Below the pieces are notes generated by a model. That model did not search any database. It had not been told where the DNA came from and saw only the letters and a program-made list of their open reading frames with translations. The position numbers and the translations under genes are program-made. Below are positions 36,327 through 47,634 of a stretch of 64,000 bases of DNA, one piece after another; the stretch's first letter is position 1; each line of letters opens with the position of its first letter. This stretch comes from Erpetoichthys calabaricus (taxonomy: Eukaryota > Chordata > Cladistia > Polypteriformes > Polypteridae), in assembly GCF_900747795.2 (NCBI RefSeq), contig NC_041401.2:121183722-121247721 (forward strand), read 5' to 3'.

Positions 36327-37903
36327 CAGGTGCTGGTCATAAAATTAGAATATCATGACAAAGTTGATTTATTTCAGTAATTCCATTCAAAAAGTGAAAC
36401 TTGTATATTAGATTCATTCATTACACACAGACTGATGTTTAATCAAATGTTTATTTCTCTTAATGTTGATGATTATAACTGACAACTAATGAAAGTTCCA
36501 AATTCAGTATCTCGGAAAATTAGAATATTGTGAAAAGGTTCAATATTGAAGACACCTGGTACCACACTCTAATCAGCTAATTAACTCAAAACACCTGCAA
36601 AAGCCTTTAAATGGTCTCTCAGTCTAGTTCTGTAGGCTACACAATCATGGGGAAGACTGCTGACTTGACAGATGTCCAAAAGACGACCATTGACACCTTG
36701 CACAAGGAGGGCAAGACACAAAAGGTCATTGCTAAAGAGGCTGGCTGTTCGCAGAGCTCTGTGTCCAAGCACATTAATAGAGAGGCGAAGGGAAGGACAA
36801 GATGTGGTAGAAAAAAGTGTACAAGCAATAGGGATAACCGCACCCTGGAGAGGATTGTGAAACAAAACCTATTCAAAAATGTGGGGGAGATTCACAAAGA
36901 GTGGACTGCAGCTGGAGTCAGTGCTTCAAGAACCACCACGCACAGACATATGCAAGACATGGGTTTCAGCTGTCGCATTCCTTGTGTCAAGCCACTCGAA
37001 CAAGAGACAGTGTCAGAAGCGTCTCGCCTGCTGAGTGGTCCAAAGTTCTCTGATGAAAGATAATTTTGCATTTCCTTTGGAAATCAAGGTCCCAGAGTCT
37101 GGAGGAAGAGAGGAGAGGCACAGAATCCACGTTGCTTGAGGTCCAGTGTAAAGTTTCCACAGTCAGTGATGGTTTGGGGTGCCATGTCATCTGCTGGTGT
37201 TGGTCCATTGTGTTTTCTGAGGTCCAAGGTCAATGCAGCCGTCTACCAGGAAGTTTTAGAGCACTTCATGCTTCTTGCTGCTGACGAACTTTATGGAGAT
37301 GCAGATTTCATTTTCCAATAGGACCTGGCACCTACACACAGTGCCAAAGCTACCAGTACCTGGTTTAAGGACCATGGTATCCCTGTTCTTGATTGGCCAG
37401 CAAACTCGCCTGACCTTAACCCCATAGAAAATCTATGGGGTATTGTGAAGAGGAAGATGCAATACGCCAGACCCAACAATTCAGAAGAGCTGAAGGCCAC
37501 TATCAGAGCAACATGGGCTCTCATAACACCTGAGCAGTGCCACAGACTGATCGACTCCATGCCACGCCGCATTGCTGCAGTAATCCAGGCCAAAGGAGCC
37601 CCAACTAAATATTGAGTGCTGTACATGCTCATACTTTTCATGTTCATACCTTTCAGTTGGCCAACATTTCTAAAAATCCTTTTTTTGCATTGGTCTTAAT
37701 TAATATTCTAATTTTCCGAGATACTGAATTTGGGACTTTCATTAGTTGTCAGTTATAATCATCAACATTAAAAGAAATAAACATTTGAAATACATTAGTC
37801 TGTGTGTAAAGAAAGAATCTAATATACAAGTTTCACTTTTTGAATGGAATTACTGAAATAAATCAACTTTGTCATGATATTCTAATTTTATGACCAGCAC
37901 CTG
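36327..37903 (+). mobile_element. Tc1/mariner transposon with long inverted repeats
   Basis: A 1577-bp element flanked by TA (36325-36326 and 37904-37905). The ends form inverted repeats of roughly 200 bases, with the first 88 or so identical (CAGGTGCTGGTCATAAAATT onward). Long terminal repeats of this kind are usual for one well-spread fish Tc1 lineage. It lies between prxl2b and slc45a1. Confidence 0.93.
36647..37614 (+). pseudogene. Broken Tc1 transposase (DD34E)
   Basis: The start MGKTADLTDVQKT and an N-terminal helix-turn-helix (KVIAKEAGCSQSSVSKHI) read openly until about 36990. Then a frameshift and an apparent deletion of about 50 bases remove the segment before the first catalytic motif (FSDE). 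Later parts are readable in other frames: PQSVMVWGAMSSAGVGP, VLDWPANSPDLNPIENLWG and the end KGAPTKY. A TAG replaces the glutamine just before the second catalytic aspartate at about 37319. Spacing between the second D and the E is 34 residues. The copy is inactive. Confidence 0.9.
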
Positions 37904-38344
37904 TATTTCCCAGTTGTTTATGTGTGTTTCTTCCCGAAACAGCACTCTGCCCACGAACATAGAAGTATGTTGTCTGTGGTAAAATGACATCTTCTGAACC
38001 TGCTGTTTTGCATTGGCTAAAGTGCGTTCCCAAATTATTGGATTGATTGATCCTGGGTTGAATCAGGATTTGTATGTTGAAATTATTAAGTCAGTTATAA
38101 CTTAAACAAATTGCTCAGATTTGGTCATTCCTTTCTTGAGAAAATGTGCGTTTTCCTTCACAGTAATGTAATGTTTTGCAGATCTTTAGCTCTGTTTGTT
38201 CTAAAGTTTTCTTGTAGTTCGTCATATGATCAACCCAGCATAGTTCTTAGTTCTTTGTGCATAGTTCTTAACCTTATGATAGTCTTGTTAATTATTCTGC
38301 ATTTTTTAACATTTCGTCTTTCAAAATGAATGCCCTGTTAAAGA

Positions 38345-38530
38345 TCTTAGACTCAAGAGTTGTGCATTCAAATGCTGACTTCCTCCACAGGTAGGTAGCT
38401 ATCTGTGTAGACTTTGCATGTTCTTCCTCTGTGGGGTTTTCTGGGTGCTCCAGTTTTCCTTTCAGAACAAAAAACAATGCCTGCTAATTGATGACTGTAA
38501 CCCATTGTAAAAGTGTGTGTATGTTCATCC
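38345..38530 (+). repeat. Old diverged SINE-family fragment
   Basis: It contains gactttgcatgttcttcct and gggtgctccagttttcctttcagaac, matching the family core with many changes. No ends are defined. Confidence 0.45.
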
Positions 38531-38803
38531 AGAGTCTGTAATTACTTTCACACATTGCTTTGGCTCCTATGGCCAGGAACTGAATTAAGCAGCTTTAAAA
38601 ATAGATCCCCTGGAAATGAATCCTTCAATTTCTCCCCAGTATAGAGACAGTGCCCTAGTATGCTTACTTTTCCTTAAGGGTACCAGCTTTCAGGCAGCAT
38701 GAAAATATGTCTAAAATAATTGTTTTTTGAGCTCTTTAAATGTGCAAATCACATTCCATTACACACACTTTCACAAGACAATCACTAATCCATCTGATGT
38801 ACC

Positions 38804-38806
<3 letters not shown>

Positions 38807-38844
<38 letters not shown>
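38807..38844. repeat. (AT)n microsatellite
   Basis: An uninterrupted run of about 19 AT dinucleotides in intergenic DNA. Confidence 0.95.
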
Positions 38845-38847
<3 letters not shown>

Positions 38848-39134
38848 AAGCAAAGGTCAGTGATACGGTTTGCTTATTTGTAGCTAGAGATCCGCAAAGG
38901 GAGAAAATGAGCCATGTGTCTTAAACACCTACTAGGTGTCACCATCAGTGGAAAATGATTAGATATACAGGAATCAAAGGGAATATATAGCAAGTAAGGG
39001 GTGGGGGGATATTAAGTTGGGGTTCAGGAGGTGTTGGTCATAAAGTCTTTTTTTTATTATTTGAGTATTCTTCTTTTTTAGGCCTGGGTTCAAGTCCAAG
39101 GGTCTGTTAATGGCGTTTTCATTACAGAACCAAG

Positions 39135-39480
39135 ATTTAGCTAGCTCTCTGGCACTCTTGGTATTAGCCCTGAATTTTATCTTTCATAGTGTTCCAGATA
39201 AACTTGTGTCTAATGGAACTTGTATGTGTGTAATTCAAAGACTGTGGATCTTTCCTTCTGAGTGCATTGCCATGTGCCTGTAGAGGTATTGCGAGTGTTT
39301 TAGATGTTTGTCTCGCTACTGCTGAACATGCATTGCATGGAATGCTGTAAACTGCACTTCTTGTCACTGTGGTCGGATTTTTGCTTTTGGCATTGAAAAG
39401 TACAGTAAAGTGTTTGCCGGTTTGATCGCAATCTTGATCCCAGATCTGGACAGGACGCGTGCTGTACTCTCTGACACATC
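39135..39480 (-). mobile_element. Penelope-like retroelement remnant (GIY-YIG region)
   Basis: The minus strand encodes a stretch with SAVYSIPCNACSAVARQTSK, then TLAIPLQAHGNALRRKDP and YTHTSS. This matches the layout of the GIY-YIG endonuclease at the C-terminus of Penelope-like elements (VYxIPCxxC, then QTxxxLxxRLxxH). Sequence upstream on that strand (IKPANTLLYF) matches the linker that precedes it. Only this end remains. It is a fossil with no intact gene. Confidence 0.6.
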
Positions 39481-39536
39481 AGAATGATTAGGGAAGGTGT
39501 GCTAAGTGCGGTGAGAAACTAAGTTGGATACCTATG

Positions 39537-39640
39537 TGTGTGTGAGTGTGTATGTATATATGTGTATACTAATGTGTGTGTATATACATATACAGGTATA
39601 CACACACACACACATATATACACATTCATATATACAGCGG
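39537..39640. repeat. TG/TA tract followed by its complement (CA/TA)
   Basis: A run of TG and TA steps (39537-39590) is followed at once by CA and TA steps (39592-39640), so one strand can fold on itself. It ends about 80 bases before the probable first exon of slc45a1. Confidence 0.8.
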
Positions 39641-39724
39641 TGAAGTCCAAACCGGAAAAATATTGGTAATGAATAATATGGCATAAATTGATAATATGCC
39701 ATAGAGAACAGTTAATTTAAAATT

Positions 39725-40010
39725 GTGCTGTCACAGGCGCTATATAGAAGATTTCAGATCTTTTTGTTGACCGCATTTCATTTCTGCTCGTCGGACAAAA
39801 AAAAGCGCCGCAATGCTGTTCACCGCGAGAGGGAGACTGCAGACCCCCAGGAGCTGATGCGGGGAGCAGACGGTGAAGCTGCAGAGCAGTCTTACCGAAT
39901 TGTTTTTAAAATGTGCAGGAGACCTGCGGCTGCGGGACCCGTGGTGACAGCTGAACGTGAACGAGCGACAGAAGGCGGCGCCGTGGTCTCCCTCTTCAGC
40001 ACTGGAGCAG
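39725..40010 (+). other. Probable slc45a1 5' UTR exon
   Basis: A CpG-rich block follows AT-rich intergenic DNA and ends in a strong donor (GAGCAG followed by GTAGGT). The next acceptor, a pyrimidine tract ending TTATTAG at 40959, opens the first coding exon. The exon and its start are inferred, and part of the block could also act as promoter. Confidence 0.45.
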
Positions 40011-40983
40011 GTAGGTGGTTCCCCGCTTATTGTGGCTTTCCCGGCGGAGCCTCCCATGCGCTCCGACGCTTCTTTTGTTGCGAGGCTGAGACTACAAGCT
40101 CACTCATAAGCTGTGGAAAGCTTGCTTGTGGCAGAGCACCCCGGGACGCCTATAAAGCCGCAGCATTCAATGCCTGAGCTGTTCCACCCTGTAACGGCGC
40201 AGGTGAAAGTCTGACTGGGGTGACGATACAGTGGCTTCAGTGTGCACCGTTAACAGCTTACCTTTTACCTTCACGTCCTTTTGCGTTAATGACTTCGTTT
40301 GGGATTAGAAAGTGCAGTTTTATCATCCTTGTTTGGCATCCCAACCCGTGTCCCGAAGATGGGGGTCATTTTGTATGGTCTGAACAGCTCTGAAGGGCAC
40401 TGCAGTTTTGTCAAGCCCCTGCTGCAGTGATGTACATTTGGTGTATTTTATTTATTTATTTTTATATTTATTTATTGATCAGGGAAGGCCCAAAGCTTTG
40501 ATGAGATATTACACTGTGTGGCTAATGTTGTTAGTGCCATCTCATTGGAGCTGCATCAGTGTCAAATTTTACTGTAGGGGGCACTGCAGTGGTATCATTA
40601 TGTGCTGTGGTATGTTTGTATAGCTTGAGGAGTGGGAATTGCATTGATTCATTGTTGTCCTAAAAATAAATTACCAGTTGTCAGTGCTGCCATACTAGTA
40701 ATATCACTGGGGAGACACTGTCCTATACTCTTACAGGACTGCTTTACAACCACATTTTATGGAAATGGGCACTGCAGTGATGCCTTCCTATCACTGCAGT
40801 GGTATCCTGTAATTTGTGTGCATATGTCACTGGAGCATTGTCATAGTTAGAACAAGGCCGTTCAGATACTACCTTATGCACTACTGCCTTGTGTATATCA
40901 CATCATATATTGGGTCAAGGTCCAACAGAGTATTTATACATTTTTTTTCTTTTATTAGGTTTGACCTTTGGTCATTAACAGCA

Positions 40984-43900
40984 ATGACATCACCTACTGC
41001 CAGTACACCTAGTGAAGGTGTGCTACCTCATCCAGCAGGAGTAGCCGGTCTGCCCCAAGAAGTCTGGCGAGGTTCCTTCCCATCATCCACTACACGCCAC
41101 CTCAGTCACAGAGCTAATAACTTCAAGAGGCACCCAAAACACAGGAAACTGATCCGACCTTCACCACCTCCACCCCCGAACACGCCATGTCCTATCAAGT
41201 GCCTGGATCTAACCGAGATACCACCTCGCCGCTCCTTCCGTGAACTGCTATTTAATGGCTGCATCTTGTTGGGCATTGAATTCAGCTATGCGATGGAAAC
41301 CGCCTATGTAACACCCATTCTTCTCCAGATGGGCCTGCCAGAGCAACTCTACAGCATGGTGTGGTTTATCAGCCCCATACTAGGTAGGCAATAGACCTGC
41401 TCCTTTCTAGCTGTGTGTTCTTAAGGTGGCCAGTCCTAACGCATTCTTCTTTGTCTTCCTCCTTTCAGGATTTCTGCTGCAGCCAGTGCTTGGTGCATGG
41501 AGTGATCGCTGCACATCACGGTTTGGGAGACGAAGGCCTTTCATTTTTGTTCTTTCTATCGGTGAGCTGCAAATTCCTTTATTTGCCACTGTAAATCTTT
41601 GTGATTTGTTTGCAAAGTTAGAGCAAAGACCGAGATGCCCCAGTGAAGTGTCCAATATCTGGAGAGCCTGTTTTTGTTTGAGCTTTCCTTGTGCTCTTAT
41701 TGTTAGTGATATTAGGCCTACGCTTACCAGTAATTTCAGCAGAAAAGCAAAGAGGCATTCAGCCCCTTCCAAGATGTCATTTTAAGGCTTTCATATACTG
41801 TTCTCCCACAGGTGCTCTCCTTGGTCTTTCCCTTCTGCTGAATGGACGGGACATTGGAGTAGCATTGGAAGATACTCCAACTAATCATAAATGGGGTATC
41901 ATCTTGACAGTATGTGGAGTTGTATTGATGGACTTCAGTGCTGACTCTGCCGATAACCCAAGCCACGCCTATATGATGGATGTCTGCAGCCCTGAGGACC
42001 AGGATCGGGGTCTCAATATCCATGCACTACTAGCAGGTAGGGCTACAAAGCATTCTGATGTTTGCCAGGCCTTGTTGGTGCCAAAGGGTATAAGCACCAA
42101 TGCTTTAGTCATGGCAATATTGGTGGATAGGGAGATGCACGTTTTCCATGTTCCTTATGAAGGGAGCCTTTTACCCTTTTTGGGAGAGAAGCAGATACAC
42201 CTGTACCACCTGCTATGTATGAACAGTGGTGATTTTATGTCTCTTAATACTGACATAATACATTTACTGCATTGTTTTCTTATTTTAGGCCCTTTACATA
42301 CCTTGTATATGGTCAGTTCATTTAAGGAATAATTTGCCACCTTGGAAGTGTTGAACCTATTCTACTAAAAACCATTGATGACAATCTGTGTGGCTCTTGA
42401 CACAGAACTGCTTTTTTCACAGTTTTCAGCGCAGCTTCAGTGAAGGCTAGGTCCTTGTACAGACTTGACATAGAATCTGCACAGGCAAGACAGCATCTGT
42501 CAAAAGCAAGGGCCTCTTTACGTATGTTTAATTGTGTTCCTTAAGTGTCAACATAGAACAAACCCCATTAGACATATCTGATCTAAAGGCATGCATCTCT
42601 TTTTGTCAGTGCATATTAAACATAAAAAAGAACTATTCATCATCTTCTTGGTAAATCTGGGCTTTAGTTTTGTTGTTTCTTGGAATGATCAATACAGTAA
42701 CTCTAAAAGTAACACTTCTTGATATGGGTCCATTAGTCACCATGGTCTTCTGCCCTCCCTATTTTTCAATAAAAAATTCTCCCATTTAATACCAACGTAT
42801 TTGTCATCCCCAGGTCTTGGCGGTGGTTTTGGATATGTGGTGGGGGGTATAAACTGGGATGGGACACAGTTTGGGAGGTCCCTTGGGGGTCAGCTGAGGG
42901 TGGTCTACCTCTTTACTGCTATCACCCTGTCTGTAACAACAGCATTGACCCTCACCAGCATCCCAGAGCGCCCCCTTGTCCAGTCTCAAGGCATGAATCA
43001 TAAAAACATTCTGAAGAGCCCCAACTTGGCCCTACCACCTTCACCTCCAGCTAGGCCTGGGGACGAGGACCCCTTGAACAGCAGCCCACAGCCCAGTACC
43101 TTGCATCCACCACAGGACCTCCACACCATTAAGCTGTATGCCAGTCTAACGAGCCCCATCTCACCCTTCAGCCCTCTCACTCCAAAATATGGAAGCTTCA
43201 TCAGCCGAGACAGTTCCCTTACTGGCATCAATGAATTTGCGTCTTCATTTGGAACTTCCTACATTGATAGCGTACTAATAGACTGTTGCACTGGACCACA
43301 GGACGACAATTATTTATCCATAACTGAAGCCACGCCTGTCCTACATAGTGATGCCAGTCAGAGTGGCAGCCTGCTCAGGGATGAAATGGATTGCACAGGG
43401 AATAGCATGCAGCCCAGCCCACCTCTACTTGGCGACAATGGAGACAGAGAAGGATTCCTCAGTGGGAAGGTCAGTTCTGGTATTCTAAAGAGACCCCAGA
43501 CTCTAACCCTGCCAGAAGAAACAGTGTTACCAGTGAACTTTCGAACAGAAAATGGTTGCAGGCGAACAGTCACTTTCAGACAGCAGGTGAGATTCATAGG
43601 AATATGTGTTTGACCCACTCCTTGGTACCCATTATGATCATTATTTTTTTTTCTTTCCTCAGGTGGCCAACATCTTGCTAAATGGAGTCCGTTATGATAG
43701 CTCACTGACTAGCAGCTCTGAAGTGTCTGACCACCCTCTGTCCATGAAGCTTCTTTGCTCTTATATCTGGCACATGCCACCAGCACTTCGCCGCTTGTGT
43801 ACCAATCACTTTTTGGGTAAGTGCAGGTGCTGTGTGCAAAGTTTACCATTGTTTTTGTTAAAAAGGCATAGGGCTTATTTGAACCAAGCACACCAATACC

Positions 43901-45633
43901 ATTTTAATCACAAGTGAGGAGATGCAATTGAAAGATCCATAAGCCTTATAAGAACACAAAGCTCTTCGGTTCTGCTTTCTTGTCTCTGCAGGTTGGTTGT
44001 CCTTTGAAGGAATGTTGCTGTTTTACACAGATTTTATGGGAGAGGTGGTGTATTCAGGGGATCCACAAGCACCTCACGATTCTGATGAGTATGAGCGTTA
44101 CAATGCCGGTGTCAGCATGGGATGCTGGGGGATGTGCATCTATGCCTTCAGTGCTGCCTTTTACTCTGGTAAGAAGACAAGATGAGTCCACAACAAAAAA
44201 GAGAAATCTACAGCCTTCCATAAATGCAAGTGAGGCTAAGAAGAGGGGTTCCGTGTTGCAGCCTGCACTTATAACAGGCTGTTTTGGGAAACAATGACTT
44301 TATAACTGACTGGTAAACATTTACACAAAGATGCAGTCACTGAGAGCATACACAAACATTTCAAACAACTTGTAGTTTCATAGAACAAAATTACTTGCTC
44401 AGTACTTAACAAAAAAGGCAAGTAAATCATAAAATATATGCAGTGCCCAGCACAAGAAAATACCATGGCACCAGGTACATCACAAAAAATGGAATACACT
44501 GAGTAAAATATGCCTTTCAGGACTCCTCTAGTGTTGTCTGAATGTTTAGCTCAGAATGTCAAACCTGTAACCCAGGTAACAGAAAACGGCAAAACTAATG
44601 TATTCTTTTGATGCCAACTGTCACTAGCCTCACTGATATTTAGTAAAAGTTTACCCAAATTTTGAGCCTGGTGTTAAGCTGGTTCATTCAAATGCTATGC
44701 TACAACACCTTTCTTACTCCCCGAGAGAAGGCAGCAGTGCCTTCATTTATGTTTGAAGCTTAAGCGAAACTAACTCAATTTGTTTGTCAACATATTCCTG
44801 TGTACTCAGTTTAGTAGATGTGATCAGTTTTTATGATTTCTACCATCGCTTACCATCCTGTAATCAGTACAGATGAATACATATGTTGATACAGGCAAAT
44901 GAGATCAGGTTATTGTTGGGGTACAGATGGGGTCTTCCACTAGTAAAGAACATTTAGGAGGTGCAGTGCATTGGCACCTTCCTAAGCTATAGCCACCATC
45001 AGCCCTAATCTGTGTGAATGTCCACCCTCCTACAAAGGTAAAACTAACTGTTATTTCATGTCCCTGCACAGCCATCCTGGAGAAGCTAGAAGAACGGTTT
45101 TCCATTCGCACTCTCTACTTTTTTGCTTATCTGGTGTTTGGCCTGGGTACAGGACTGGCTACAATATTTACAAACCTCTACATTCTACTGTCACTTTGCG
45201 TCACCTATGGCATCCTCTTCTCTTCTCTATGCACTTTACCATACTCCCTGCTCTGCGAGTACTACCAGAGCCAGCAGGTGAGGCTCAGTTTGTGACAAAC
45301 ACAGGTGTCATATAAACTATCACATTATCCTTGGCACGGAGCTCACCTTCTCTCTTCTTGCAGTTTGCAGGCACTGCAGAGGATGGGACACGTCGTGGGA
45401 TGGGTATTGACATCTCCTTGCTCAGTTGCCAGTACTTTTTGGCCCAGATTCTCGTCTCAATAATGATGGCACCTCTCACCTCCCTGGTAGGTGGGGCCAA
45501 TGGGGTGATGTACTTTGCCAGCCTGGTATCCTTTCTTGGTTGCCTCTACTCATCACTGTGTGTGATATATGAGCTGCCAGAAGACGACGAGACAGATAAT
45601 GGCGAAGATCAACCACTGCTTCTCCAGGTGTAG
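40984..45633 (+). CDS. slc45a1: Proton-associated sugar transporter A (SLC45A1)
   Basis: A proton-coupled glucose/galactose transporter of the major facilitator superfamily. Eight coding exons: 40984-41383, 41469-41561, 41812-42036, 42814-43586, 43663-43816, 43992-44168, 45072-45277 and 45364-45633. Phases agree and give 765 aa. The N-terminal tail contains [19 protein letters not shown] and a proline run, as in vertebrate SLC45A1. Membrane helices begin at [20 protein letters not shown]. The loop motif GRRRPF (exon 3) and [20 protein letters not shown] (exon 4) are SLC45 signatures. Exon 5 encodes the long cytosolic loop between helices 6 and 7, including [16 protein letters not shown]. The ATG at 40984 is chosen because the conserved tail follows it directly and the exon acceptor lies 24 bases before it. 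It converges on the prothymosin gene. Confidence 0.97.
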
Positions 45634-46055
45634 CTTTATGTATTGTGTGGGAAGCTTCATCCATTCTGCAGGGTCAAAGGTGCTATATTAACAAGTAAAA
45701 TCTCATTTTGCAAAGGAGGTGTGGTCCACTCAGGCCATCCAAGATTATCCAGACTGTTCTGTACCGACAGCATTTACAGGATGGATAATGGGACATGCAA
45801 ACATGAGGACACTTTCTGTGGCTAACAGACAAACTTGCCATTTTAATGCACTTAACTTGTATGCACTTTAAGGCCTGCATCATTTATAAGGTAGTCACTG
45901 CAGTGTTGTTATTCATCATCCTCCCCTGGTTTTACTCCTCTCATTGTCACCAAGGTAATGTACCATGCATTTTCGTCTGTATCTTGTGTTGCATCTTTGG
46001 ACTACTCGCATACCTTCAGCATCACAAGTTAGTCAACCAAAACACCTTCATTATC

Positions 46056-46061
46056 AATAAA
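46056..46061 (+). terminator. Probable slc45a1 polyadenylation signal
   Basis: AATAAA 423 bases beyond the slc45a1 stop codon. The opposing prothymosin signal lies about 0.9 kb further on, so the two transcripts probably do not overlap. Confidence 0.6.
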
Positions 46062-46942
46062 TGCTTCTCATGACTGCTTGTGTGAAAACTGACTAGGCTT
46101 TTGAAAAAGAACATGATCAGTCACGCCTTTTTTGCAAGTGCATCTGTTATCTAATTTATTTTAATTGAAGCAATGAATTCTTAATCAGGGAACACATATT
46201 GATGACTCTTGTGTAGTTCTTTTCAAATCTGGGTATAGATGGACCTTGTAAAAACGTGACAAGTCATTAAATCTCCAGTTATTGCCCCCATTGTCCACTA
46301 GAGGGTAGATGTGCCACAGTGACACTCCAGAATACCAGCCCATTAACTGAAACTCTGCATCGTTTAGTCTTTTCCCATCACCTTGTTTTTCTGTTTGCAG
46401 CATTTTGAACTCAGAAATTATTAATGACAAAACTCATTAGCTGTTACTACAGACAACACCCACCCACCAAAATGTTTTGTACTTAAGGCTCCAGCACATT
46501 TTCTTACTTATTATCCTTTGTGGTACGAGAAACCAGCTAGAGATGTCACAGTGAATATTCATGTGGAGCTTGACAGCAGTGAAAATCTACACATGCCCAA
46601 AAACTATTTCTGGTCACCTTAAATCATTGTTCTTGGATTCTGCTCTTTAGTTAAACCATTGCGTATGCTCACCCACTGCTCTGGAAACAGTACTTCAGCA
46701 TTCAAAACCCAAGCCAACACAACTGAATCACCTCAGTGTAAAAATGTTGTACCAAACCCCCTTAACCAGATGGTGCGCCAAGAGTACAGAACATTCTGAA
46801 ATGAAGAGGATGCTCTGTTTGTTCCATTCATTTGCACTCATGGCAGACAGGCTCACATTACAGACAACCACACTGCTCACAAGACAGAAAACACAAGACA
46901 CCAAATAATAAAAATACTCATTTAAATAAAAAAGAAAAAAAA

Positions 46943-46948
46943 TTTATT
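46943..46948 (-). terminator. Probable prothymosin polyadenylation signal
   Basis: AATAAA on the minus strand, 687 bases past the prothymosin stop codon. This gives a 3' UTR of about 0.7 kb. Confidence 0.6.
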
Positions 46949-47634
46949 TATAAATGAGAACCAGAATATACAAAGCAGTGACCAGCTGAAAAGGGTATCA
47001 TTGCTCAGAAGTGCGGACAGGGTGCTGGAGAAACGCTTAGTGTGTTCCCTGTGACCGAAGGTAACCGGGCTGTGTTTCCACAGGGAAAAAAAAATACAAA
47101 ATTTGATACATAACATGACCAAAACCTTTCCACCCATAAGACTGGGAAGTATGTAGCAACAGCAACATCTAACATCCCGAAGAGCATTGCAGTCCCGATG
47201 GTACAGACGGCACAAAACTGACCTGAACGGCCGTTTTCTCAGAACTATTCTTCCACCCCCCTCCCAATCATGAGACCCAGCTTCTTTGGTCTTGACTGGA
47301 TGCTAAAAAGACTAGGTATTATTTTTCGCACCCACCCCCCCAGGGCATAGCTGCATGAGGAGTTTGCACCGACCGGTCAGCCAGCACAGTAGGGCTTGTG
47401 CTTTGTATCTGGCCTGCAAACACATAAGTGCATGCTGTAGAGCCGGGAAACCCACCACACAGAATAAATAACATTTCACAAAAACACATCCTCCAGATGT
47501 CTGGCTGTGTGATGTTACAGGATTTGGGTGTAATCGCTTCGCAAGATATATAAATTGTAATAGAAAGCACAGCCTCTACCCTGTCAGGCTGACCTTGCGG
47601 GCGGAGCTGGGAAAGGGGAGAGAGGGATGAGTTT

